Assembly: GCA_030597865.1 (NCBI GenBank)
Contig: JAUVQZ010000085.1
Coordinates: forward strand, 1 to 10,947
Length of the DNA: 10,947 nt
Direction of reading: 5' to 3'
Source of the DNA: Pseudomonadota bacterium
Lineage (GTDB): Bacteria; Desulfobacterota; Desulfobulbia; Desulfobulbales; SURF-16
The notes under the pieces are model-generated. The model had not been told where the DNA came from. It was given only the letters and a program-made list of their open reading frames with translations, and did not search any database. How positions within the stretch are numbered: position 1 is the stretch's first letter; each line of letters opens with the position of its first letter. Below, piece by piece: positions 1 to 6,278 of this stretch. The position numbers and the translations under genes were made by a program.

Positions 1-1553
1 CAGAAGAACAAGCCAGGCCCCAGGCCAAGGCCGGCAAAAAGAAGGTCAAACCATTGTCGGACGAGCCCCGTATTCTGCCGGCCGTGAAAGAGCCCATCCG
101 CCTGACCATGGAAGATGATGACAGAGAGTTTCTACCTGTCCCGGTCGAGCCGGGTGAGTACCAGTTACCCAGCCTGGCCCTGCTTGATAAGCCGGAGCAG
201 GACGATATCGTCGTTGATAGGGAGCATTATCTCTCGGTGAGTATGCTGCTTGAGGCCAAGCTTGATGAGTTCGGGGTACGGGGCAAGGTTGTCGGTATTT
301 CTCCGGGGCCAGTGGTTACCACCTATGAGTTTGAGCCTGCTGCCGGGGTCAAGATTAATAAGATCGTTTCCCTGGCCGATGATCTGGCCATGGTCTTAAA
401 GGCTGAGAGTGTCCGGGTGGTTGGCTCCATCCCCGGCAAGGCCGCCCTGGGTATTGAGATTCCCAACCCCAATCGGCAGATTGTCTACATCCGCGACATC
501 ATGGCCACCCCCCAGTTCCAACAGGCCCCCTCCATGCTCAGTCTGGGGCTGGGGATGGATGTTATTGGCAACCCTGTCACCACTGACCTGGCCAAGATGC
601 CCCATCTCCTTATTGCCGGGGCCACCGGTGCCGGTAAGAGTGTGGCCATTAATACCATTATCTGCTCCATCCTCATGCGGGCCACTCCCGCAGAGGTACG
701 GCTGCTGATGGTTGATCCGAAACGGATCGAGCTTTCCAGCTATGAGGGCATCCCCCATCTGCTCCATCCCGTGGTTGTGGATCCGAAGATGGCGAGTAGG
801 GCCCTGCAATGGGCCGTCAAGGAGATGGAACGCCGTTACGTCCTCATGGAGGAGGAGCGGGTCAAGAGCTTTGTCTCCTATAACGCGAGTGCTGAGGAGA
901 AACTGCCCCTCATTGTGATCATCATCGATGAGCTGGCCGATCTGATGATGGTCTCCTCCAAGGAGGTTGAGGGCTCGGTGGCTCGATTGGCCCAGATGGC
1001 TAGGGCGGCCGGGATGCATCTCATTCTGGCCACCCAACGTCCCTCCGTGGATGTGCTCACCGGTCTTATTAAGGCCAATTTCCCCACCAGGATGTCCTTT
1101 AAAGTTTCATCCAAGATTGATTCCCGCACCATTTTAGATACCTCCGGGGCAGAACATCTCCTCGGCGCTGGTGATATGCTCTTTCTGCCGCCGGGCACGG
1201 CGCGTCTCCAGCGTATCCATGGGGCCTATATCTCAGAAAAAGAGACGGAACGCATCGTTGACTTTCTCAAGGGGCAGGGCGCGGCCACCTACGATGAGGC
1301 GATGATCAGGTCGGTGGAAGATGAGCCGGACATGGCTGGTCTTGACAATGAGGAGTATGACGAGAAGTATGACGAGGCCGTGGCCATTGTCTGTGAGACG
1401 GGTCAGGCCTCTATCTCCGGGGTACAGCGCCGGCTGCGCATCGGTTATAACCGGGCGGCCCGGATCATTGAAACCATGGAACGGGAAGGCATTGTCGGTC
1501 CGGCTGACGGTGCCAAACCCAGGGAAGTCCTGGCTCGGCGCGACTATTCCTGA
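1..1553 (+). CDS. ftsK: DNA translocase FtsK, C-terminal part (5' partial)
   Basis: FtsK is a septum-anchored hexameric ATPase that pumps double-stranded DNA during chromosome segregation and activates XerCD at dif. The frame is open from base 3, so the gene begins outside the window; the TTG at 54 is internal, not a start. Seen here are the end of a charged linker, the alpha/beta motor and the gamma domain. Walker A (GATGAGKS) is encoded at about 618-641 and Walker B (LIVIIIDELAD) at about 907-942. A typical RecA-fold segment (HLILATQRPSVDV) follows. The last 60 or so residues form the winged-helix gamma domain (QASISGVQRRLRIGYNRAARIIE), which in this family reads polar KOPS sequences and contacts XerD. 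The N-terminal membrane domain is outside the window. The product is certain; only the missing 5' part is unknown. Confidence 0.97.
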   Translation, partial: EEQARPQAKAGKKKVKPLSDEPRILPAVKEPIRLTMEDDDREFLPVPVEPGEYQLPSLALLDKPEQDDIVVDREHYLSVSMLLEAKLDEFGVRGKVVGISPGPVVTTYEFEPAAGVKINKIVSLADDLAMVLKAESVRVVGSIPGKAALGIEIPNPNRQIVYIRDIMATPQFQQAPSMLSLGLGMDVIGNPVTTDLAKMPHLLIAGATGAGKSVAINTIICSILMRATPAEVRLLMVDPKRIELSSYEGIPHLLHPVVVDPKMASRALQWAVKEMERRYVLMEEERVKSFVSYNASAEEKLPLIVIIIDELADLMMVSSKEVEGSVARLAQMARAAGMHLILATQRPSVDVLTGLIKANFPTRMSFKVSSKIDSRTILDTSGAEHLLGAGDMLFLPPGTARLQRIHGAYISEKETERIVDFLKGQGAATYDEAMIRSVEDEPDMAGLDNEEYDEKYDEAVAIVCETGQASISGVQRRLRIGYNRAARIIETMEREGIVGPADGAKPREVLARRDYS

Positions 1554-1574
1554 TTGGTCCAAAACTTATTTGCT

Positions 1575-1589
1575 TGCCTTAATAAGGCA
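1575..1589. repeat. 15-bp palindrome between ftsK and nikR
   Basis: TGCCTTA and TAAGGCA flank a single A, 21 bp after the ftsK stop and 42 bp before nikR. No T-run follows on the plus strand (A residues follow instead), so it is a poor intrinsic terminator. It could be an operator near the nikR promoter or a simple mRNA-end hairpin. Its half-sites do not resemble the proposed NikR site at 2533-2561. Confidence 0.4.
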
Positions 1590-1631
1590 GAAAAAAATTG
1601 GTAATCCCCTTTTGTACAAGGTGCTACGGTT

Positions 1632-2042
1632 ATGCTGAAACGATTTTCCATCTCTTTGGAAGAGGATCTCCTCGAAGATTTTGATGAATTCATCCGGCAG
1701 CGGAGCTATGAGAATCGCTCCGAGGCCATCCGTGATCTGATTCGCAGCTCCTTTATCAAGGACGAGTGGCAGGCGGATAAGGATGTCATGGGGGTGATTA
1801 CCCTGGTCTATGATCATCATCAGCCCAACCTCCAGGAAAAGGTCACGGAGCTCCAGCATGATTTCCATCACCAGATCGTTTCCACCACCCATGTCCATAT
1901 GGACCACGATAACTGCCTTGAGGTGATCATTGTCCGGGGCAAGGCGGCTGAAGTGAAAGGCTTGGCAAACAGCCTTAACTCGTTGCGTGGTGTGCGCGAT
2001 AGCAAACTGGCCATGAGTTCCACAGGTAAACATCTGCATTAA
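1632..2042 (+). CDS. nikR: Nickel-responsive transcriptional regulator NikR
   Basis: NikR is a cytoplasmic ribbon-helix-helix repressor that binds Ni(II) and then represses nickel-uptake genes. Residues 1-45 form the RHH DNA-binding domain (KRFSISLEEDLLEDFDEFI, then NRSEAIRDLIR). Residues 50-136 form the ACT-like metal-binding and tetramerisation domain. His76, His87, His89 and Cys95 fall at the same positions as the four square-planar nickel ligands of E. coli NikR, and the HVHMDHDNCLEV block is highly typical. The length of 136 aa is normal for the family (E. coli 133). The ATG at 1632 has AAGG about 10 nt upstream. A hairpin at 2125-2147 probably ends the transcript, so nikR is separate from the downstream transporter but probably controls it. 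The nickel specificity is inferred from the ligand match. Confidence 0.96.
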   Translation: MLKRFSISLEEDLLEDFDEFIRQRSYENRSEAIRDLIRSSFIKDEWQADKDVMGVITLVYDHHQPNLQEKVTELQHDFHHQIVSTTHVHMDHDNCLEVIIVRGKAAEVKGLANSLNSLRGVRDSKLAMSSTGKHLH

Positions 2043-2124
2043 CCCATCTGATTGCCACTCAAGCTCGCCTCTGGATGGTTAAGGCCACGGGGTGGGCTGG
2101 AGGCGGCCTGGAAGTGAAAAGGGT

Positions 2125-2147
2125 GCGGCGGGTACGCCGCTTTCTTT
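2125..2147 (+). terminator. Probable intrinsic terminator of nikR
   Basis: A 6-bp GC-only stem (GCGGCG/CGCCGC, loop GGTA) is followed directly by TTTCTTT. It lies 82 bp after the nikR stop. The stem is short but very stable, and the U-rich tail is interrupted once. Confidence 0.6.
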
Positions 2148-2368
2148 ATGATATACGGTTCTCTGGGCCTTTTTTTTGTTCATCACGGATTGTCGTGGGG
2201 AAGTTGTTCGCTGTATTGATCTCTTTAGTCGCAATATCCTTTTGTTCTTTTCCGACCGCTTTGCTGCTACTCGTCTAGCCAGTGAAATGGGCGAAAAGGA
2301 ACCGAAAAAGGACGCCCCTAACAGCCCTGGCTGCAGGCTCACTCGCCTTCCGCCGGGAAAGGGCATTG

Positions 2369-2441
2369 CCCTTCGACAGGCTCAGGGACCGGCTGCCCCC
2401 AGGTTGTCCGGAGAGGAGAGTCCCCTGAGCCTGTCGAAGGG
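2369..2441. repeat. Large dispersed-type inverted repeat (19-bp perfect arms)
   Basis: The left arm at 2369-2387 (CCCTTCGACAGGCTCAGGG) is the exact reverse complement of the right arm at 2423-2441, with a 35-nt spacer. The same 'CTTCGACAGGCTCAG' palindromic motif is, from general knowledge, a widespread short intergenic repeat in several bacterial phyla. I therefore read this as a REP/MITE-like mobile palindrome, not a gene-specific regulator. Copy number in this genome cannot be judged from one window. Confidence 0.7.
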
Positions 2442-2486
2442 TTGGGAGTTCAGCTCTGAATGGGGAAATACAAAACACCTAACAAC

Positions 2487-2524
2487 AAAGGTTCCACGGT
2501 AATCCGTGAGGAACCTTTTTTTTT
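2487..2524 (+). terminator. Strong intrinsic terminator upstream of nikM
   Basis: AAAGGTTCC (2487-2495) pairs perfectly with GGAACCTTT (2510-2518), an inner ACGG/CCGT extends the stem, and a run of nine T residues covers 2516-2524. It ends 8 bp before the operator-like repeat. It insulates nikM from upstream transcription, so the nikM promoter must lie in the short space after it, overlapping the operator. Confidence 0.85.
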
Positions 2525-2532
2525 AGCCATCT

Positions 2533-2561
2533 GGTAACACGTTGCTTGCGTATGTGTTACC
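2533..2561 (+). promoter_or_regulatory. Probable NikR operator for the nickel transporter operon
   Basis: GGTAACAC (2533-2540) and GTGTTACC (2554-2561) are perfect inverted 8-mers separated by 13 nt, so the half-site centres are 21 bp (two helical turns) apart. The repeat lies 18 bp before the nikM ATG. That geometry suits a NikR tetramer contacting one DNA face. From memory, a GTGTTAC/GTAACAC-type NikR motif with a 13-14 nt spacer was proposed for deltaproteobacteria by comparative genomics; the half-site orientation should be checked. No convincing -35/-10 pair is visible. Binding by the linked NikR is inferred. Confidence 0.72.
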
Positions 2562-2579
2562 GTTCGTTTAAGGAACATT

Positions 2580-3182
2580 ATGCATCTTTCAGAAGGAATC
2601 CTCTCAGGGCCCATACTTCTTAGCGGTGGTGTGCTTGCCGTTATGGGCACGGCCATTGGCCTCAGAAAAATTGATCAGGAACGGATCATGACCACGGCCC
2701 TTCTTGCCGCCGCCTTTTTTGTGGCATCCCTGGTCCATGTGCCCATTGGCCCGGGTAGTGTCCACCTGCTTTTAAACGGCTTAATGGCCCTGCTTCTCGG
2801 CTGGGGTTGTTTCCCTGCCATTATGGTGGCACTGCTACTGCAGGCCGTCTTTTTTCAGTTTGGCGGTTTTACGGTTATTGGCGTTAATGTGGTCATTATT
2901 GCCGGTTCCGCCCTGCTCGGATCATTATTCTTTCGTACATGGCTGGCCAATCCTAAGAAAAGGGCCATGGCCGGTTTTTTGGCCGGTTTTTTATCTGTGG
3001 CCTGGGCAGCGCTGTTCATGGCCCTGGCCCTGGTCACCACTGATCAGAATTTCCTGACCACGGCCCAGGTGGTATTTGCCGCCCATCTGCCGGTCATGGT
3101 GGTGGAGGGGGTGATCACCATGTTTGTGGTTGGTTTTCTGGCCAGGGTTCAGCCGGAGATCCTGGGCCTTAATCAGCGCTGA
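2580..3182 (+). CDS. nikM: ECF nickel transporter substrate-binding membrane subunit NikM (CbiM family)
   Basis: This is the S-component of an energy-coupling-factor metal transporter in the inner membrane. The protein starts MHLSEGIL; in this family the N-terminal amine and His2 directly bind Ni(II) or Co(II). A second conserved histidine is seen in GPGSVHLLLNGL (about residue 62). About six hydrophobic helices follow, and the 200-aa length matches the core family without the fused periplasmic domain. The ATG at 2580 has AAGGA 5 nt upstream, and the Met-His requirement fixes this start. It begins the operon nikM-nikL-nikQ-nikO-PHP. CbiM (cobalt) is the alternative, but the nikR neighbour, the operator-like site and the NikL-type partner instead of CbiN favour nickel. 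No cobalamin biosynthesis gene is adjacent. Confidence 0.92.
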   Translation: MHLSEGILSGPILLSGGVLAVMGTAIGLRKIDQERIMTTALLAAAFFVASLVHVPIGPGSVHLLLNGLMALLLGWGCFPAIMVALLLQAVFFQFGGFTVIGVNVVIIAGSALLGSLFFRTWLANPKKRAMAGFLAGFLSVAWAALFMALALVTTDQNFLTTAQVVFAAHLPVMVVEGVITMFVVGFLARVQPEILGLNQR

Positions 3183-3201
3183 AGGATATTGGGGGAGACC
3201 T

Positions 3202-3810
3202 ATGGCTATATATTTTTTCAATAATTACCATGTGAACAGGCACCGGTTCCTTGGGGGAGCATGTGCCCTTGTCCTCCTCTGCCTTGCAGCCTCGCCGGTT
3301 TATGCCCATAAGGTGCATATCTTCGCCTATGCCGATGGTGGTCTGCTGAAGACGGAGAGTCGCTTTAACGGTGGCCGGCCGGCCCGTAACTGCGCCATTA
3401 CTGTCCATTCCCTTGACGGTCAGGATATTGTGGCCAGCGGCGAGAGTGATGAGCAGGGTCTTTTTCATTTTCCAGTGCCTGAACGGTCGGGAGATCTGGA
3501 TATAATTATCAGCTGTGGTGACGGCCACCGTGGCTCCTGGCGTCTTGGGGCTGAGGAGTATCCCTCTGCCGGGGCTGAGTCAGCGTCCCATGCTCACTCC
3601 CCGTCTGCCCCCTTTGATGGTGAGGGCCAGGATGTGCTGCTGAGAAAGATCATCGCAGAGGAGGTGGAGAAAAAACTTGCCCCCCTGCGCCGCGATCTTG
3701 CCCGGCTTGCAGAGAAGAGGACAAGTCTGCAGGACATCCTGGGCGGCATCGGCTATCTCCTTGGCCTGGCCGGTTTGGCAGCCTATATGAAGTTTAAGAA
3801 AACAACATAA
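3202..3810 (+). CDS. nikL: NikL-type accessory subunit of the nickel ECF transporter
   Basis: This is the extra small subunit found in NikMLQO systems in place of CbiN/NikN. The ATG at 3202 is chosen because GGGGGAGA sits just upstream and the signal peptide then begins sensibly; an upstream in-frame ATG at 3124 lies inside nikM. Of 202 aa, residues 14-35 form a signal peptide ending VYA, with predicted cleavage before His36 (HKVHIFAYADGG). Residues 36-120 look like a periplasmic beta-sandwich domain (KTESRFNGGRPARNCAITV...SDEQGLFHFPVP). Then come a short Ser/His/Pro-rich spacer, a charged helix (about 148-172) and one C-terminal membrane helix (DILGGIGYLLGLAGLAAYM). The exact role is not settled for the family; it is probably needed for metal loading of NikM. 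It lies 19 bp after nikM and 11 bp before nikQ. Confidence 0.85.
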   Translation: MAIYFFNNYHVNRHRFLGGACALVLLCLAASPVYAHKVHIFAYADGGLLKTESRFNGGRPARNCAITVHSLDGQDIVASGESDEQGLFHFPVPERSGDLDIIISCGDGHRGSWRLGAEEYPSAGAESASHAHSPSAPFDGEGQDVLLRKIIAEEVEKKLAPLRRDLARLAEKRTSLQDILGGIGYLLGLAGLAAYMKFKKTT

Positions 3811-3821
3811 GGTGATTTTCC

Positions 3822-4589
3822 ATTAACCTCGAATCTTTCAGCACAGGGGGCTCCATCTTCCATAGGGCTGATGTCCGTTTTAAGATGATCAGCGCCTTTT
3901 TCTTCAGCGTGGTGGTGGCACTTTGTCATACCTTGGTGGCCCCCCTACTGGCCCTGACGGTTGGCGGCGTCCTGCTTCTTGTCGCCCATCTGCCGGCAAG
4001 GGAGGTGGCCAGGCGTCTCCTGGTGGTTAATCTTTTCACCCTTGTGTTCTGGCTGACCTTACCCCTTACAGTGCCGGGCGAGGCGCTCATGGAGCTTGGC
4101 CCCCTGGTCATCACGAAACCGGGGGTCGCCCTTGCCGCCCTTATTACCCTGAAAACCAACGCCATAGTCCTGGCCTTTATCGCCCTGGTCGCCACCTCAC
4201 GGCTGGCTGATATCGGCCATGGTCTTGCCGCCCTTAAGGTGCCTAGTCGTTTCTGTATGTTGCTGCTCTTTACCTATCGCTATATCTTTGTCCTGCAGCT
4301 TGAGTATCAGCGCCTGCGCCGGGCCGCCCTTTTACGTGGGTTTAGACCGGCCACCACCATCCATACCTACCGTACCTATGGCAATCTCTTGGGGATGACC
4401 TTGGTCAAGAGCTGGCAAAGGGGGGTGCGGATCCAACAGGCCATGGTGCTCCGCGGTTTTCAGGGCCGGTTTTATGTGCTGGAGGGCCGTCGGCTGGCCG
4501 CTTCCGACTGGATTCTCTCTGCCCTGGTGCTTTTTGCCGCAGCGGCCGTTGCCCTAATGGAGCTGATGGGCTCTTCGGGGGGGGGGTGA
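3822..4589 (+). CDS. nikQ: ECF nickel transporter transmembrane coupling subunit NikQ (CbiQ family), apparent ATT start
   Basis: This is the T-component linking NikM to the ATPase in the membrane. Four or more hydrophobic segments are followed by the coupling motifs RRAALLRGF and QQAMVLRGFQGRF, which match the two short Ala-Arg-Gly-type motifs that dock on the ATPase. The first canonical start in frame is ATG 3885, but it has no good ribosome site. The codons before it encode NLESFSTGGSIFHRADVRFK, the family's conserved N-terminus (pattern N-L-x-x-F...S-x-x-H-R-x-D-x-R-x-K). In that frame a TGA lies at 3813 and no ATG, GTG or TTG occurs before 3885. ATT at 3822 has AGGTG exactly 7 nt upstream, so I place the start there (255 aa). 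The stop overlaps the nikO ATG. The product is secure; the start is inferred. Confidence 0.88.
   Translation: MNLESFSTGGSIFHRADVRFKMISAFFFSVVVALCHTLVAPLLALTVGGVLLLVAHLPAREVARRLLVVNLFTLVFWLTLPLTVPGEALMELGPLVITKPGVALAALITLKTNAIVLAFIALVATSRLADIGHGLAALKVPSRFCMLLLFTYRYIFVLQLEYQRLRRAALLRGFRPATTIHTYRTYGNLLGMTLVKSWQRGVRIQQAMVLRGFQGRFYVLEGRRLAASDWILSALVLFAAAAVALMELMGSSGGG
4577..4586 (+). repeat. Homopolymer of ten G at the nikQ 3' end
   Basis: Ten consecutive G residues encode the C-terminal Gly run of NikQ and end 2 bp before the nikO ATG at 4589. The tract also serves as an extreme G-rich Shine-Dalgarno for nikO. Runs of this length are prone to slippage in replication and sequencing. Confidence 0.8.
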
Positions 4590-5305
4590 TGACCACTATT
4601 TTCCTGGATGATATCTCCTTTCGCCATCCTGGCGGCGTCCGTCTTTTTCACCACCTGGATCTTACCATAGGCTCTGAGCGCGTTGGTCTCATTGGGGCAA
4701 ACGGCACCGGCAAAACCACCCTCTTTCATATTATTATGGGATTGCTCAAACCAGAGAGCGGTCAGGTCCTGCTGGACGGCAGGGGGGTGGTCGATGCCAA
4801 GGCATGGCAACAGCTCCGCCGGCAGGTCGGTTTTCTCTTCCAGGATGCCGATGATCAGCTTTTTTCGCCCACCGTGCTTGAGGATGTGGCCTTTGGTCCC
4901 CTGAATATGGGGGATGATGGTCCGGCTGCCCGTGCTAAGGCCATGGCCACCTTAGATGGTCTGGGATTAGCCGATTTTGAAAACAGGATCACCCACCAGC
5001 TCTCCGGCGGTGAAAAAAAACTGGTGGCCCTGGCAACCATCCTTGTCATGGCACCGGACATTCTCCTCCTTGACGAACCGACAAACAACCTTGATCCAGC
5101 CACCAGGGAACGTCTGGTCTCCATACTTAATGATCTGAACCTGCCCATGGTAATCATCTCCCATGATCTTGATTTCCTGGCCAAGACAACAGAGGTTATT
5201 TACAGCCTGGAGCATGGCCATCTTCACAGATCAGACTCCATCCATCTCCACTCCCATCCCCACGCCCATGTTTATGGCGATCACCCCCATGACCATGGTG
5301 GTTGA
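4589..5305 (+). CDS. nikO: ECF nickel transporter ATP-binding subunit NikO (CbiO family) with His-rich tail
   Basis: This is the cytoplasmic ABC ATPase that powers nickel import with NikMLQ. All ABC motifs are intact in 238 aa: Walker A GANGTGKT (36-43), Q-loop Gln85 within FQDADDQLFSPTVLEDVAFGP (a hallmark of ECF ATPases), signature LSGGEKK (138-144), Walker B ILLLDEP (158-164) and switch histidine His192 (ISHDLDF). The C-terminus (209-236) is unusual, with eleven histidines in 28 residues, probably a metal-binding or buffering tail. The ATG at 4589 forms a TGATG overlap with the nikQ stop; GTG 4586 directly before it is the other possible start and adds one residue. A single ATPase suggests a homodimer in the complex. 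Confidence 0.95.
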   Translation: MTTIFLDDISFRHPGGVRLFHHLDLTIGSERVGLIGANGTGKTTLFHIIMGLLKPESGQVLLDGRGVVDAKAWQQLRRQVGFLFQDADDQLFSPTVLEDVAFGPLNMGDDGPAARAKAMATLDGLGLADFENRITHQLSGGEKKLVALATILVMAPDILLLDEPTNNLDPATRERLVSILNDLNLPMVIISHDLDFLAKTTEVIYSLEHGHLHRSDSIHLHSHPHAHVYGDHPHDHGG

Positions 5306-5308
5306 ATA

Positions 5309-6085
5309 ATGCTCTTTACAAAGGGGGAGATTGACCTTGGTTGTGACGGCCATGTCCACACCAAATTCTGCCATCATGCCACCGGGGAGATGGAGGAGTA
5401 TGTGGAGGCGGCCCTGGCCTGCGGTCTGCGGGAGATCATTTTTCTGGAGCATTTTGAGGCCGGGATCAACTACGACATGGGGGCCACCTGGCTGACGGCT
5501 GATGAATTTGTCTTTTATCAGGGCGAGTGTCGACGGCTGGATCAAAAATATGGTGAGCGGATTCGGGTGGGGGCAGGGGTGGAAATTGGCCTCAATCCGC
5601 AAGGCCTTGCGGAGATCAGGGATTTTATCAACGGCCATAGCTGGGCAAGGGTGGGTCTGTCCTACCATTATTTTGAGGAAGATGGCGAACACATCAATAT
5701 GCTGAGCCGAAGGCAGGAAAATATTAAGCGTTTTGCCGCCATCGGCCATGAAAAGGTACTCACCAGATATTTCAGCGACATGCTGGTTGCCGTGAAGGAA
5801 CTCCAGGTGGATGTGGTCTGCCACCTGGACGCCCCCCTGCGTTACAGCCAAGGCGTGGAGTTTGTGGCAGAGCATTGGTATCTCATCGATGAAATTCTGG
5901 CCGAGATGGTCAGGAAGAAGATAGCCCTTGAGATCAACACCTCAGGATTTGCCGTGCGCGGCGAGTCCTTTCCTGCCGAAGCGATCATTGACCGGGCCCA
6001 GAGGAGGGGCCTGATGTTTGTGGCTGGTTCCGATGCCCATCGGCCCCAGGATGTAGGGCGCTTCTTTGACCGCCTGAAGAGGTAG
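5309..6085 (+). CDS. PHP-domain phosphoesterase, histidinol-phosphatase (HisK)-like
   Basis: A 258-aa PHP-superfamily metal-dependent hydrolase. The expected metal ligands are visible: His15 and His17 (DGHVHT), His48 (LEHFE), Glu92 (GVEIG), His120 (SYHYF), His172 (VCHLDAPLRY), and Asp242 and His244 (GSDAHRPQDVG). Architecture and length resemble monofunctional histidinol-phosphatases of the HisJ/HisK type (histidine biosynthesis, L-histidinol phosphate to L-histidinol), but related PHP enzymes have other phosphate-ester substrates. No his genes are nearby. The ATG lies 3 bp after the nikO stop, so it is almost certainly translated with the nickel transporter. A link to nickel (metal cofactor, or histidine as a Ni ligand) is speculation. 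Substrate assignment is moderate; the superfamily is certain. Confidence 0.85.
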   Translation: MLFTKGEIDLGCDGHVHTKFCHHATGEMEEYVEAALACGLREIIFLEHFEAGINYDMGATWLTADEFVFYQGECRRLDQKYGERIRVGAGVEIGLNPQGLAEIRDFINGHSWARVGLSYHYFEEDGEHINMLSRRQENIKRFAAIGHEKVLTRYFSDMLVAVKELQVDVVCHLDAPLRYSQGVEFVAEHWYLIDEILAEMVRKKIALEINTSGFAVRGESFPAEAIIDRAQRRGLMFVAGSDAHRPQDVGRFFDRLKR

Positions 6086-6110
6086 GGGAGAGAGCAATGA
6101 ACCATCTCCC
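6086..6110 (+). terminator. Possible weak terminator after the nik-PHP operon
   Basis: GGGAGA (6086-6091) pairs with TCTCCC (6105-6110) around a 13-nt loop, starting right after the PHP stop codon. Only two T residues follow, so termination would be inefficient or Rho-assisted. Confidence 0.35.
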
Positions 6111-6278
6111 TTAATCTTCAGCCAAACGACAGGTCTCATCGATAATGTGCTGATATTACAGGGCTAAATTACCACGACTTTAAGTCGTTTCAGCAAGGGC
6201 GGCAATTTAGGCAATGATTCCCCGCCTTAGGGGGAATGACTCGTGAAAAGGCTGAAGATGAGTGATACTCACCTAGAG
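6111..6278. other. Intergenic DNA with two short inverted repeats
   Basis: No gene is seen. ACGACTT/AAGTCGT (6174-6188, one-base centre) is a perfect palindrome. The second repeat at 6217-6237 is listed separately. The stretch separates the convergent PHP gene and the minus-strand gene ending at 6279. Confidence 0.5.
6217..6237. repeat. Short dispersed-type inverted repeat (ATTCCCC...GGGGAAT)
   Basis: ATTCCCC (6217-6223) and GGGGAAT (6231-6237) are perfect arms followed by GAC. The 'GTCATTCCC...GGGAAT' form is a common short intergenic repeat in proteobacteria; Neisseria dRS3 is a well-known relative in form. It is probably a mobile or recombination-associated palindrome, and could also fold as a transcript-end hairpin for the convergent genes. 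Confidence 0.5.

Larger units (their letters stand above)
2043..2579. other. Gene-free intergenic region between nikR and nikM
   Basis: This 537-bp stretch has no ORF that looks like a protein. It holds the nikR terminator, a T-rich segment around 2170-2260, a short palindrome (CAGCC/GGCTG, about 2322-2333), the large inverted repeat at 2369-2441, a strong terminator at 2487-2524 and the operator-like repeat at 2533-2561. The small open frames on both strands (for example 2079-2366 minus and 2176-2502 plus) are low-complexity translations of the repeat DNA. Confidence 0.6.

Noticed and set aside
54..56. TTG as the start of the ftsK reading frame
   Set aside because: The frame is open and protein-like from base 3, has no ribosome site at 54, and FtsK needs an upstream membrane domain; it is an internal codon.
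396..1037. 213-codon open frame on the minus strand inside ftsK
   Set aside because: It is antisense to strongly conserved FtsK motor sequence and its translation (His/Gly/Asp-rich) has no domain character; a GC-driven shadow.
2079..2502. Overlapping open frames on both strands between nikR and nikM
   Set aside because: They run through an inverted repeat and terminators, have no ribosome site, and are low-complexity in translation.
2542..2570. A -35/-10 promoter pair for nikM (TTGCTT, then CGTTTA)
   Set aside because: The -10 match is too poor to call, although a promoter must exist in this interval.
2580..5305. Cobalt (CbiMNQO) instead of nickel transporter
   Set aside because: The linked nikR, the NikL-type third subunit in place of CbiN, and the lack of a riboswitch at nikM favour nickel; cobalt cannot be fully excluded.
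5231..5875. 214-codon open frame on the minus strand over the PHP gene
   Set aside because: It is antisense to a well-conserved PHP enzyme with all its metal ligands, and its own translation is not recognisable.
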